Shown: positions 51,144 through 59,601, counted from the stretch's first letter. The stretch is 64,000 nucleotides of DNA from Lachnospiraceae bacterium (GCA_910574745.1 CAJTCE010000013.1:20013-84012), one strand, 5' to 3'. A program made the numbers and translations. The notes: generated by a model from the letters alone, not told the origin.

Positions 51144-51167
51144 AAAAGACTGTGCCAAAACACAGCC
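51144..51167 (-). terminator. Terminator after GNAT gene
   Basis: On the minus strand GGCTGTG (51167-51161) pairs with CACAGTC (51154-51148), one G-T pair, loop of 6, followed by TTTT (51147-51144). The rest of the gap 51061-51224 shows nothing else. Confidence 0.65.
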
Positions 51168-51224
51168 TCATAACGGCATTCGTTACCCCGAATACACTCT
51201 TTTATTTTCCGTTTTCATCTCATA

Positions 51225-51668
51225 TCAGCTGTTAAAGGCGCTGATATTTTCTTCATTCAAAGTAAAGTCATAATAATTCAAATCTTCTCTTTTCGTCCAG
51301 CCTATTTCTTTCCAGAAGGCATTTCCGATATCATTTTTTGTAAAGGCAATCAGGGAAACTTTATTGATTTTTTCTTTCTTTAATGCCTCCATGGCAAAGA
51401 CTACCATGCTTTTGCCAATGCCTTTTAGCCTGTAATCCGGGTCTACGCACACATGGTACATGCAGCCCCTCCTGCCGTCATGGCCGCAGAGAATGGCTCC
51501 TATGATTTTGCCATCTTCCTCCGCTACAACGCTGATGCCGGGATTTCTGTTTAGGAAACGCTCCACGCCTTCTTTGGAATCGTCTATGCTTCGAATGGCA
51601 AAGCCTTTTATTTTCATCCACAAATCATGTACTTTTTCATAGTCATTTAGTGTCATTGCACGAATCAT
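51225..51668 (-). CDS. GNAT-family N-acetyltransferase
   Basis: The 147-residue protein has the complete GNAT fold: MIRAMTLNDYEKVHDLWMKI at the start, GKIIGAILCGHDGRRGCMYH (beta 4 with VCVDPDYRLKGIGKSMVVFA acetyl-CoA loop), and KVSLIAFTKNDIGNAFWKEIGW. It acetylates a small molecule or protein N-terminus; substrate unknown. Start with GGAGGA site at 51668. Appears intact, unlike several neighbours. Confidence 0.9.
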   Translation of the reverse strand: MIRAMTLNDYEKVHDLWMKIKGFAIRSIDDSKEGVERFLNRNPGISVVAEEDGKIIGAILCGHDGRRGCMYHVCVDPDYRLKGIGKSMVVFAMEALKKEKINKVSLIAFTKNDIGNAFWKEIGWTKREDLNYYDFTLNEENISAFNS

Positions 51669-51743
51669 TAGTCTTTTTTCCTCCGGTTTTTCTGCTATAA
51701 ACGGCCGCGGCGCAAGCAGCGCTTTCTGCTACGGCTGTTATTG

Positions 51744-51920
51744 TTACATCTGGTGTCTTACCACCTGATACTCGTCATCTAACTGATAGTAGGGGCATTC
51801 TTTGTAGCTGCCGCTTAAAAAACGGCTCATTTCGTCTTCGTCGAGATTACAGTCGCAGCAGTAGCATTCGTAGTCTTCGTCGTATGTGTAGTTTATGCAG
51901 GTGTCGCAGCGGTCGGACAT
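51744..51920 (-). CDS. Small cysteine-rich DUF6472-type protein
   Basis: The product is 58 residues from ATG at 51920 (AAAGGAG upstream); sequence upstream in frame belongs to the structured element. It has six cysteines (CDTC, CYCCDC, and a late C in ECPYYQLDDEY) and clusters of Asp/Glu, matching the DUF6472 pattern common in Lachnospiraceae. The cysteines suggest a metal site (zinc or iron-sulfur); function unknown. Confidence 0.8.
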   Translation of the reverse strand: MSDRCDTCINYTYDEDYECYCCDCNLDEDEMSRFLSGSYKECPYYQLDDEYQVVRHQM

Positions 51921-51949
51921 AAGATTCTCCTTTGGGGGTAATTTTTTGG

Positions 51950-52132
51950 AGCCGGACGCTTGATTATAAAAAAGTTTTTTCACAGACACGTTTACACACT
52001 TTAGAGTGCTCTCGCTTCGGTAAAAACGTAGCGGTACTAAGAATTTTGCAGCACTTTGTGCGCAAAATTCAAGTGCCGACGTTTTTACAGAGTCTGCTCA
52101 AAAATCTTTTTTATTATCAAGCTGTCTTTGGC
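51950..52132 (+). ncRNA. Candidate structured element, copy B
   Basis: Outer arms around 51950-51982 and 52097-52132 are complementary (GCTTGATTATAAAAAAG against a near-complement ending TCAAGC), then CAGAC/GTCTG (51983-51987; 52092-52096). The core is a perfect 9-bp stem GTAAAAACG/CGTTTTTAC (52020-52028; 52080-52088), AGCGGTAC/GTGCCGA, TAAGA, and an apical GAATTTTGC/GCAAAATTC hairpin topped by GCAC/GTGC. Core sequence and pairing match copy A; the arms do not. It lies directly upstream of the DUF6472 ribosome site, on the opposite strand. Confidence 0.6.
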
Positions 52133-52215
52133 TGAAAAATTGCTTTTGGCGTCGATTTTTTGTTGCTTAAGGCTATAATTGTTTCTTTAAATTTTAATAT
52201 TAAGAACTAAAATTA

Positions 52216-52635
52216 TTATTTCTTTTTGGCTATCAGTAGGAATCTGTGTGTTTTGCCTTTTATGATTCCGTCCTTCTCGAACTGTTCTTGGATATTGGAC
52301 AGTTGTTTCAGGTTATTTTTGACTGAGAAGTTTGGAAATTCCCATTCTATGACTCGGGCAAACCAGATGAGGGCGCTTACGTCCCAGAATCTGATTGTAC
52401 CAAATGTCTCGCAACTGTCAAGTATGGAAAAGTTATTTTCTTGGAACTCACGGGTAAAAAGTTTAAGGTGCTGCCTTGGAAAGGGAGGGGCAGGAGGTAC
52501 TGCGTAAAACTGTTCTACCAGGTCTCTGTCGTTTAGGGCTCCTACCTGCTCTGTGATGAAAATTCCGTCGGGTTTCAGTATGCGGTAAATCTCTTTCGGA
52601 TAGCTAACTGATAACATAATCTGTACTCGATGCAA
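52216..52635 (-). pseudogene. C-terminal fragment of a SAM-dependent methyltransferase
   Basis: About 139 codons in frame from a TTG near 52635 to TAA at 52216. The sequence KEIYRILKPDGIFITEQVGA and RFWDVSALIWFARVIEWEFP is the second half of a class I methyltransferase. The glycine-rich SAM-binding half is absent and the first residues (HRVQIMLSVS) do not match the family. No ribosome site. It follows another broken methyltransferase 24 nt upstream; the two are different paralogues. Confidence 0.75.
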
Positions 52636-52659
52636 TCTGCTATCAGATTTATCACTGAA

Positions 52660-53263
52660 TTATTTTATTCCCAACAGTCCTGCCTGCATATTAGATACCC
52701 ACAATATTTCAGCGTTTCTGAATCCGCATTGCTTAAGCACATCCAAATGCTCCGATATTGTAATCGGAAAATAATTTTTACCGTATCTGTCAATATGGTC
52801 ATCAGACTCTTTAGCACTTTTTCCCTGTGCCACCTGATATGCCTTCCATCTTTTTAAATACAGTTTCTTTCCTTCTTCGCTGTAGGGTGCAAAATTTTCA
52901 AATGTGATAAAAATGCCGTTAGGGCTTAGCGCCTTATAGCATTGTTCAACAGCCTCCATGCGCTCAGTTTTATGCAAATAGTGAAATACCTGTATTGCGG
53001 TAATTACATCAAATTCATTGCTCCTATCCAAATCCAGGATGGAGGAAACAATAAATATCCGCATTCTCAAAAGCCGTTTCCGCCATTTTTCCTATCCCGC
53101 ATCCGACATCAAGCCATTTCACGGGTTTCTCAAACCGGATTTTCACAATATCAATAACCTGTTTATAAAAATCTTCATAGTACGGGATGGTCATTTTTAT
53201 CTTATTACCGTACTCTGACGCATTAAATGCCGAAATATTATCATTCATTTCATGTTTCTCCAA
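52660..53263 (-). pseudogene. Class I SAM-dependent methyltransferase, frameshifted
   Basis: The N-terminal part (53263 down to about 53050) carries the SAM motif PVKWLDVGCGIGKMAETAFE. It then changes frame: the C-terminal half continues in another frame from IVSSILDLDRSNEFDVITAI (motif II) to NMQAGLLGIK, stop at 52660. Relative to intact enzymes about 20-30 residues between motif I and motif II are also lost at the junction. Non-functional as a methyltransferase. Confidence 0.8.
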
Positions 53264-53290
53264 ATCCCTTTTACCGGCTTTGCAAACGCC

Positions 53291-53665
53291 TTACACTTCC
53301 TGTTGCATCGGCGTTCCCACTTCAATCAGATTTCCGTCCGGGTCATAAAAGCGGATGACCTTTTGTCCCCAGGAATGGGTCATTAATTCATTGACATATT
53401 TTACCGACGGTTCATAAGCTGCCAGTTTCTTGGCAAAGCTCTCTATATCCGCTTCTTCAAAGTAAAGCTCGCAGGCATTATTTTCCGGCAGGATGTCCTT
53501 TCCCGTAAACCTCTTCCATATGGCCTCATCCTGCAAAACCAGACCTTCCGTCAGTATCACATTTCCATCGTTATCCAGAATCACTTCCAGACCGAATAAA
53601 TCCTTATAGAATTTTTTCGCCCGCTCTATATCTTTTACAACGATCAGTACGTTTTTCAGTTTCAC
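53291..53665 (-). CDS. VOC-family (glyoxalase/bleomycin-resistance fold) protein
   Basis: The 124-residue protein has two beta-alpha-beta-beta-beta units: LKNVLIVVKDIERAKKFYKD and GLEVILDNDGNVILTEG, then ACELYFEEADIESFAKKL and VIRFYDPDGNLIEVG. A metal-ligand Glu is visible in the final LIEVG and a Glu in CELYFEE. It may be a glyoxalase, dioxygenase or drug-binding protein. GTG start at 53665 has AGGAG 7 nt upstream. Intact. Confidence 0.87.
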   Translation of the reverse strand: MKLKNVLIVVKDIERAKKFYKDLFGLEVILDNDGNVILTEGLVLQDEAIWKRFTGKDILPENNACELYFEEADIESFAKKLAAYEPSVKYVNELMTHSWGQKVIRFYDPDGNLIEVGTPMQQEV

Positions 53666-53682
53666 TGCTTTTCTCCTGTCAT

Positions 53683-53913
53683 TTATTGAATCAGCTTTTT
53701 AGGTAATTTCAGTTTCTGAACATTCACTAAAATCACTTGTTCTTCATAATGGCATCCGTCAATTGCTTCCAGCCACAAACCGGCATCATATCCGCAGAAG
53801 GATTTCTTTGAATCCCTTTTTAACTGCTTTCTGTACACATTTTCATCATCGTATTTCTGAAACCATGGTATAGCAAACCGGATGACTGCCTGCAGGACAT
53901 AAGGTTTATCCGC
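53683..53913 (-). pseudogene. C-terminal remnant of an unrecognised protein
   Basis: A 76-codon open stretch on the minus strand starts right after a stop at 53914-53916, with no start codon, and ends TAA at 53683. It reads VLQAVIRFAIPWFQKYDDEN and GYDAGLWLEAIDGCHYEEQV, with strongly protein-like composition. The family is not recognised. It fills most of the gap between the VOC and threonine aldolase genes. Confidence 0.45.
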
Positions 53914-53988
53914 TTAAAATTCAGATATTCCTTTCCCATTTTACACTGCAGTCGCCTTGTACCTGCCCGGACTTCTTTGGCAACAGAT

Positions 53989-54579
53989 TTATAGCACCGT
54001 AATCATACTCTTTAGCATATCCAAATCTTCCTCCGTAGTAGACCAGCTGGTGGCAAAGCGAACCACCGTATGGTCATCATCCTGTTTCTCCCAGAACCCG
54101 AATGCCACCTGCTCTTTCAGCTTTTCCATCTGGCAGTTTTCTAATATGATAAACTGCTGATTCGTAGGCGATTCCAGATAGAAATCAAATCCGTTTTCAC
54201 GAAAGACTGCCTTTAATTTCTCCGCCATCATAATGGCATGCCTTGAAATCTCAAAATAGAGCCCGTCTGTAAACAGGACGTCAAACTGAATTCCAAGCAG
54301 CCGTCCTTTTGCCAACAGCGCCCCTCTCTTTTTTACGGAGTTCATGAAATGAGGCGGTTTATTTCCCTTTGTAAAAACAACAGCCTCTCCGCATAACGCT
54401 CCCACTTTGGTTCCGCCGATATAGAAAACATCGCACAATTTAGCTATATCAGGCAGTGCCAGATCACTTTCCGGACTCATAAGGCCGTAGCCGGAAAGCC
54501 GTTCCATATTTGTTTCTGCAAGACGCTTTAAAATGAACGGATGCGCTCCCGCAATATAATCACTTTCAAAAGAAATCAT
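53989..54579 (-). pseudogene. Threonine aldolase with large in-frame internal deletion
   Basis: The start at 54579 has GGAGGA. The first about 32 residues (ISFESDYIAGAHPFILKRL, MERLSGYG) are the N-terminus of a low-specificity threonine aldolase. It then passes in frame to LMSPESDLALPDIAKLCDVF and FYIGGTKVGALCGEAVVF, which holds the PLP lysine near the C-terminal third. About 130 residues with the PLP-stacking and substrate residues are missing. The joint falls at GYG, a tripeptide that I recall occurring at both positions in intact relatives, consistent with deletion between short repeats. Only about 196 of 340 residues remain; activity is very unlikely. Confidence 0.8.
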
Positions 54580-54639
54580 GGTTTTCCTCCCGCTTTTCAA
54601 ATTTTGTCCGCATATCTGCCCCGCCTGTACCGGCCGTCA

Positions 54640-54936
54640 TCACTGTGCCAAAGCCTTTTTCAAATCTGATATAAACTGTGCCTGCTGCTTTTTCAAATAA
54701 GCCTTTACAAAGGGCTTCATAAATATATCAAACTCCCAACGCTCGCAGGGCTTTTCTACGGTTATGGTAAAGGTTGTTGCATAACCATCCTTTGTGTATT
54801 CTACAAACTGTTTTTCATTTAAAACTTCCGTTCTGCCCAAGTCGCTGCGCCATGTATAGTTTGCAACGTCGGTAACCACCTTCCATACTTTTTGAATGTC
54901 ACTCTGAAATGTAGCTTTTCTATTTGAAACTGCCAT
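54640..54936 (-). pseudogene. SRPBCC-family protein with in-frame internal deletion
   Basis: The 98-codon gene begins like a clostridial SRPBCC protein (SDIQKVWKVVTDVANYTWRS, VEYTKDGYATTFTITVEKPC). After RWEFD it passes directly to FMKPFVKAYLKKQQAQFISD, the C-terminal helix. Roughly 45 residues forming strands of the hydrophobic cavity are missing, so the lipid-binding fold cannot close. The frame, start and stop are otherwise intact. It could still be expressed as a short protein. Confidence 0.65.
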
Positions 54937-54986
54937 ATTTAATGCTCCCTTCCGTTTTTCCTCTCCAACTGTGATCCGTATATCGC

Positions 54987-55574
54987 TTATGGTTTGAAAA
55001 CATCTTTTCCCACCACAGTATAAATATTCTTTCCCGTCTTTTCTTCAAAATGCTTTTTAAGTTCTAAATTAGAATCCCATTTTTCCTTTGGATAGGCACC
55101 ATAGCGTTGTCTTACATCATTCATTCTATCCTCTATATCCAACACGCCTTCCGGACCTGCAATGGAATCGCATAATTGAATCAGTCTATCATACTCATCC
55201 ATAACTACTGTTTCCAAAGTATCCTGAATCATTTTCAGTTCTTCTTGGGTAGTATCAAAATTCCCTATATATACATCGGTGGTTTGTATATTGAAAGAGT
55301 GGGTCAGACATATCTTTGCCACTTCATCATATCCTAATGATATCATATATGAATAGCCATCTGATACATGCCCCAGATGTCTGATGCCAAACTTTCGCCC
55401 TATATCATGCAAAAGCCCCAATATATATGCCTTGTCCGAATTCATGTCGTCACATTCCTCTGCAATCTTTTCCGCACAGTGAGCAACAACGCGGCTATGG
55501 TTTACCCATGCTCCCGGATTGCACTTCTCCGCTTCTTTTAAAAGCTCTTCAGCCTGTTGTCTTGTTGGCAGCAT
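54987..55574 (-). CDS. HD-domain phosphohydrolase
   Basis: The 195-residue protein has a metal-binding HD domain: NHSRVVAHCAEKIAEECDDM near 25-44, HD pair in LGLLHDIGRKFG (H56-D57), and the later ICLTHSFNIQ and VMDEYDRLIQLCDSIAGPEG segments supplying further ligands. It likely hydrolyses a nucleotide or phosphomonoester in the cytoplasm. Complete in length, with GGGG 10 nt before the ATG. Substrate unknown. Confidence 0.87.
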   Translation of the reverse strand: MLPTRQQAEELLKEAEKCNPGAWVNHSRVVAHCAEKIAEECDDMNSDKAYILGLLHDIGRKFGIRHLGHVSDGYSYMISLGYDEVAKICLTHSFNIQTTDVYIGNFDTTQEELKMIQDTLETVVMDEYDRLIQLCDSIAGPEGVLDIEDRMNDVRQRYGAYPKEKWDSNLELKKHFEEKTGKNIYTVVGKDVFKP

Positions 55575-55633
55575 AAATTCATTGCCCCTTTCATAAACGA
55601 CCTTTCTAAATTTACGACTGATCCCCCGTTTTA

Positions 55634-55762
55634 TCAGCTTCTGTAATGTCCCTGATTCATGTGGACGCCGGCGCCTATCCAGACGTTATTGCCGATTTCA
55701 ATTCTGCCTCCGTCCAGCATAACCCAATCAAAATTGGTGTAAAAATAAATGAATGCCTGTTT
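55634..55762 (-). pseudogene. Fragment of a sugar O-acetyltransferase (left-handed beta-helix)
   Basis: A 42-codon stretch between stop codons reads NFDWVMLDGGRIEIGNNVWI and GAGVHMNQGHYRS, the hexapeptide-repeat core of maltose/galactoside acetyltransferases (typically VMLDGGKITIGDNVWIGPGV). The rest of the roughly 190-residue enzyme is absent. It lies between HD and nitroreductase genes. Confidence 0.7.
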
Positions 55763-55775
55763 TCATAATCCTCTT

Positions 55776-56369
55776 TTATCTTCTCCACTCAAGTATATCT
55801 TCCATCCTTTTGCGCGGTCTTTCCTTTGGAAATTCATCGGGGTAGCCAAATGCAACGGCGGCAATAAGCTGTCCGTCGCTGTCCAGCCATTGGCATAACT
55901 CTGAATATGCAAAATAAATATCACATATCCAAAGGCTGCCGATTCCTTTTTCTGTAGCAGTCAAAAGCATATTTTGTATGGAAGCGCTTATGGATTGAAT
56001 ATTGCAGATTTCATAAACGTGCTCTTCCGGTGTCAATTCTTCCAAAATGTTTTTCCCTAATGTATTAAGGACAAAAACGATAACCGGCGCTTCTGCCATA
56101 ATATCAACAGTATGCTTTGCCGCGGCAATATGTTGCTTACTCTCAGGCAGTAACGCGCTTTCATTTTCCTCTCTCTCAATCCCCCGCCGGAAGACTTTTA
56201 GCATTTCCTCTTTGGCATTTCCCTGTACCAGAATATATTTCCACGGCTGCCTGTTTTTAGATGAGGGGGCCTTCATCCCGCTTTGAATAATATCTGTCAT
56301 ATCCTCTTCTGATATAGGCATCCCCAAGAATTTCCTTATACTTCGTCTGTTACAAATTTCAGGAATCAT
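55776..56369 (-). CDS. Nitroreductase-family protein
   Basis: The product is 197 residues from ATG at 56369 (GAGGAG upstream). It has the FMN-dependent nitroreductase pattern: ICNRRSIRKFLGMPISEEDM near 4-23, MKAPSSKNRQPWKYILVQGN near 31-50, SISASIQNMLLTATEKGIGS, and the C-terminal AAVAFGYPDEFPKERPRK. It reduces nitro compounds or quinones with NAD(P)H, physiological substrate unknown. Intact. Confidence 0.9.
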   Translation of the reverse strand: MIPEICNRRSIRKFLGMPISEEDMTDIIQSGMKAPSSKNRQPWKYILVQGNAKEEMLKVFRRGIEREENESALLPESKQHIAAAKHTVDIMAEAPVIVFVLNTLGKNILEELTPEEHVYEICNIQSISASIQNMLLTATEKGIGSLWICDIYFAYSELCQWLDSDGQLIAAVAFGYPDEFPKERPRKRMEDILEWRR

Positions 56370-56466
56370 TTTTAGCTTCTCCTCTATTAAATCTGAAATC
56401 AACAGTTTTACCGCTTTGCCAAGTCCGCATTAGAAAGAACAAATTCATTTAACATAAGTCCAAAAT

Positions 56467-56988
56467 CTAATAGTTTTCTTTTTTAAATTCTAATTCCAAG
56501 ACCTTCCACTTTTCGCCGAATAACTCGCATAATACGTCTTCCGTTTTTACATCTTCAAATCCGGCGCTTTTATAGCAATAATATGCAGGCATATTATTTT
56601 CAAATGCTCCAATGGTTACCTTATCCGCCTTAAAAATCTCAAAAGCATATTTAAGGGAAAGCGAAATCATTTCCTTTCCATAACCCATACCTCTTTTCGT
56701 ATCATCCACGATTACAAATCCAAAGCGGAGAATTGTCCTTTTTTCATCCGTAAACCGCATAATAAGGTGCCCCACAATACCGCCCTCATCAAACGCTGTC
56801 ATGGGGTAAAAATTATCAGGCTCCATGCAGTCTCCATTGTTATCCATATACTTTTTATTCATATCCTCTTCTTTAATAGGAAATGATTCATATCTGTCAG
56901 AAGTCCATTTTCTAAATGTAATCTCATCTTTGCACCAGGTAATGATCGTCTTGGCGTCACTCATTTTGTATGGTCTAAGTCTTAACAT
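56467..56988 (-). CDS. GNAT-family N-acetyltransferase (RimJ/RimL type)
   Basis: The 173-residue protein reads LRLRPYKMSDAKTIITWCKD at the start, GIVGHLIMRFTDEKRTILRF, the acetyl-CoA loop VIVDDTKRGMGYGKEMISLS, and KVTIGAFENNMPAYYCYKSA. All core GNAT elements are present and the length is typical. AGGAG site before the ATG. Substrate unknown. It is 32 nt downstream of the RibD-like gene. Confidence 0.88.
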   Translation of the reverse strand: MLRLRPYKMSDAKTIITWCKDEITFRKWTSDRYESFPIKEEDMNKKYMDNNGDCMEPDNFYPMTAFDEGGIVGHLIMRFTDEKRTILRFGFVIVDDTKRGMGYGKEMISLSLKYAFEIFKADKVTIGAFENNMPAYYCYKSAGFEDVKTEDVLCELFGEKWKVLELEFKKENY

Positions 56989-57019
56989 GTTGATGCTCCT
57001 TTCTCCTGCTAAATCAAAT

Positions 57020-57550
57020 TTATCTTCGAATATAGATTAAATCCGTCATACCATTATAGGACTGTGTATTAAGCAATCTCAGCTTAATCTCATGCCTTGC
57101 GTTTTCAAACAGCCGGATACCGGAGCCTAAAATTGTGGGAATTACAGTGATATAGTAGTAGTCAATAAAATCCTCATTTACGAACTGCTGAATGAGATTC
57201 GCTCCGCCGCATATCCAAATATCTTTTCCGTTTTCTTTTTTTAACCTTTTTGCCAAATCAACAGGATTTCTATTAACAAACCGAATCTTTTCCGAAGAAA
57301 CACGCTCATGATGTGTTATCACATAAGTTGTAAAATCGTCATATACCCATTCCTTGGGAGAAAGCTCCGTAACGACTTGATGATAAGTATTCCATCCCAT
57401 CAGAATCGTATCAATATTCTTTACAAATTCGGAATAGGTATCAATGTTCTCATGCTCGCTGCCTTGTCCTTTCAGCCAATCGACACCGCCTTTACTGTCC
57501 GCAATATATCCGTCAAGACTCATGGCAATAAATAAACTGATTTTTCTCAT
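57020..57550 (-). CDS. Dihydrofolate reductase-family protein (RibD C-terminal type)
   Basis: The 176-residue protein begins KISLFIAMSLDGYIADSKGG, the standard start of RibD-C/YyaP-type reductases. It continues VDWLKGQGSEHENIDTYSEF, ILMGWNTYHQVVTELSPKEW, DIWICGGANLIQQFVNEDFI, and IPTILGSGIRLFENARHEIK. NADPH-dependent reductase of unknown substrate; not the pathway DHFR. Intact. Confidence 0.88.
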   Translation of the reverse strand: MRKISLFIAMSLDGYIADSKGGVDWLKGQGSEHENIDTYSEFVKNIDTILMGWNTYHQVVTELSPKEWVYDDFTTYVITHHERVSSEKIRFVNRNPVDLAKRLKKENGKDIWICGGANLIQQFVNEDFIDYYYITVIPTILGSGIRLFENARHEIKLRLLNTQSYNGMTDLIYIRR

Positions 57551-57617
57551 ATTTGACCCTCAAATCCAGGTTGAAAGATTTTCTTTTTCTCCTGCTCTTC
57601 TTTCCGCCAAAGATATT

Positions 57618-58307
57618 TTATAATTTTTCCGGCAAATACCTCGACAGTTTCTCTACCAACTCATATACCTTCGTTCCCGGCGCAATGTCCTTTAGTGTTT
57701 TTCCCTTGTTTTCCTCTATAATCCTTTTCGCATACCGTATCGCCAATCCGGGATTCCCTTTCTCCCTCAGAATATAAAATATATCCCTCATATTCTTCTG
57801 ATACTTTCCAATCCCCAATTCTTTAAACTTATCATTGAGAAATTACACATACTCCGATCTATGATTGTTTGAAGTATAGTAAGCAAAATGCAAAATAAAC
57901 CAAAACTCAATACACTCATTACTCCACGCCGCATGATATTGTAGTTCCGGCTTTTCCAGATTCAGTTTATCCACCCGCTCTGCAACACCATTAAAATCCT
58001 TTGCCAGGAAACTGTCCTTATCATACACGCACCAAATCTGTCCTCTATCAATCCCATTTTTTCGGACATATCTTTCTGCCATGCCAATTACCCGCATAGT
58101 TTCCACAGCACAAGGCTCAATTTCGATCAAGACCATATCCTTATAAATCGGGTTATCCTCTATCATCCGCTTAAAACCTTCAAAATAAAGCGGCTCCGTT
58201 TGCTCTCCCTCACAGAAAATATAATAGCGATATTCCTTTTTCTCCAGATATTCTTTGCGCCTCTGTTTCCTCCACCGGGTAGTTCCGACTTTCTTAGGCA
58301 TTGACAT
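57618..58307 (-). pseudogene. RloB-like TOPRIM-type protein interrupted by an in-frame stop
   Basis: The first part (58307 to TAA at 57843-57845) reads KVGTTRWRKQRRKEYLEKKE, IFCEGEQTEPLYFEGFK (TOPRIM-like acidic motif), and CVYDKDSFLAKDF. Past the TAA the same frame continues without break: FLNDKFKELGIGKYQKNMRD, then APGTKVYELVEKLSRYLPEK to TAA at 57618. Together they make the usual RloB length (about 229 residues). A single base change would explain the stop. The gene overlaps the RloA gene end and is translationally coupled. Either the truncated 154-residue protein is used or the system is dead. Confidence 0.8.
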
Positions 58308-59520
58308 CACTCCAATCTATAATCTTTTTCAGATACGGATCTGCGCCATACTTGCCCTCTAAGTACTGCTTATCATATTTTGCATCCATGCGGACAGATT
58401 TACCTTTTGTATTCTTAAATTCTACCAGAGAATATAGTTTAGAATTCTGCTCCTTTCCCTTTGCCACAAACCAGATTTCGTCGCGGCGGAAAATGTCATT
58501 GTTCATAGTTGACAAATCATGTGAAGTAAAGATTAACTGTGCACCTTTTTTATTAATTTCCATATTATTGAACAGCATAATGACATAGCGCAACAAAACC
58601 GGATGCATTTTTGCATCCAGTTCATCAATCACTAAAGTTGTTCCGACAACAAGGCTTCTTGCAATAAAAGGCAGTAATCCAAACAGCTTCTTTGTTCCGC
58701 TGGATTCCTCCCCCAAAGTTAATTCCGTACTATATCCATTTACAGTATGCTTTGTATAAACTTCTATATGATTTTCTTCCTTTTCTTCAATACGAAAATC
58801 CTCTATATCCAGATCCATCTCACGGATCATATCTAATACCAGCTTTTTTACCTCATCCGTCTTAGCTATGGCTGTTCGCAATTCCTGCCTTGGATTCCCA
58901 TAGTTTAAAAAGTCAATAGACTCTTCAAACCATTCAATTACATCGAAAATTACCTCATTCTTTTTATAAGTAATACCTAAATAAGATAATAAGGGCAGAT
59001 TTTCCGAAATTTCTTCGCTAATTTTGATTTTACCGAACACCCCTTTTAACTCCACTTCATTCCCATTTCTTACAAAAAGCGCCGAACGTCTTCCAGTATC
59101 TGTTTTAATCCGGTCTAAACTCTCATAAACAACAAAGTCCTGTTTCACATGAAGGATATAACGATATTCTGCAATAGCAGTCCTGAAAAAAACTTCAAAC
59201 TCCGTTGGTGCTTTTCTCATTTCTTCCGAAAAGGTAAAAGGTTCCACAGGAATCTTCCTTGCTTTGTATTCACACTCAGTCTTATCACAAGTTGCGCACA
59301 GCGGTCTTAAAACTTTTGCATCCAGTGTGTGCAACGCTTCCAATACATTGGATTTACCGCCGCCATTCGGACCATAAATTACCGATACCGGCAAAAAGCT
59401 TTCTCCATCTTCTGTTTTAATGATTCTATCCCTATGCTCCATGATAGCTGTAGCCTGCATATCAAACGTCATCTCTTCACGAATGCTTTTATAATTTTTC
59501 ACGGTAAACTGGCATAACAT
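58294..59520 (-). CDS. RloA-like AAA15/AAA21 ATPase of a defence pair
   Basis: The product is 408 residues from ATG at 59520 (GGAGG upstream). It has an SMC/ABC-like ATPase layout: FTVKNYKSIREEMTFDMQAT at 5-24, Walker A GPNGGGKSNVLEAL near 50, an insertion region, then TELTLGEESSGTKKLFGLLP (signature), VVGTTLVIDELDAKMHPVLL (Walker B) and QLIFTSHDLSTMNNDIFRRD. RloA/RloB pairs are found in restriction-linked islands and resemble the AAA15-plus-TOPRIM design of anti-phage systems. It appears intact, while its partner is interrupted. Confidence 0.85.
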   Translation of the reverse strand: MLCQFTVKNYKSIREEMTFDMQATAIMEHRDRIIKTEDGESFLPVSVIYGPNGGGKSNVLEALHTLDAKVLRPLCATCDKTECEYKARKIPVEPFTFSEEMRKAPTEFEVFFRTAIAEYRYILHVKQDFVVYESLDRIKTDTGRRSALFVRNGNEVELKGVFGKIKISEEISENLPLLSYLGITYKKNEVIFDVIEWFEESIDFLNYGNPRQELRTAIAKTDEVKKLVLDMIREMDLDIEDFRIEEKEENHIEVYTKHTVNGYSTELTLGEESSGTKKLFGLLPFIARSLVVGTTLVIDELDAKMHPVLLRYVIMLFNNMEINKKGAQLIFTSHDLSTMNNDIFRRDEIWFVAKGKEQNSKLYSLVEFKNTKGKSVRMDAKYDKQYLEGKYGADPYLKKIIDWSDVNA

Positions 59521-59546
59521 AGCTTCTACCTCCATCTAATATCTGT

Positions 59547-59574
59547 ATTATACACTATTTTTTTATCTTGTAAA
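59547..59574 (-). promoter_or_regulatory. Promoter of the rloA/rloB pair
   Basis: On the minus strand TTTACA (59574-59569), 16 nt, TATAAT (59552-59547), 27 nt upstream of the rloA start. Good -10, five of six at -35. Confidence 0.65.
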
Positions 59575-59576
59575 CA

Positions 59577-59601
59577 ATATATGAGTTTTTGTCTCATATA
59601 T
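59577..59601. promoter_or_regulatory. Inverted repeat upstream of the rloA promoter
   Basis: ATATATGAG (59577-59585) and CTCATATAT (59593-59601), loop 7 nt. It lies immediately upstream of the -35. Possible regulator site; no candidate regulator gene is adjacent. Confidence 0.45.

Noticed and set aside
51744..51989. Longer start for the DUF6472 protein
   Set aside because: The extra residues come from the left arm of structured element B; ATG at 51920 has AAAGGAG.
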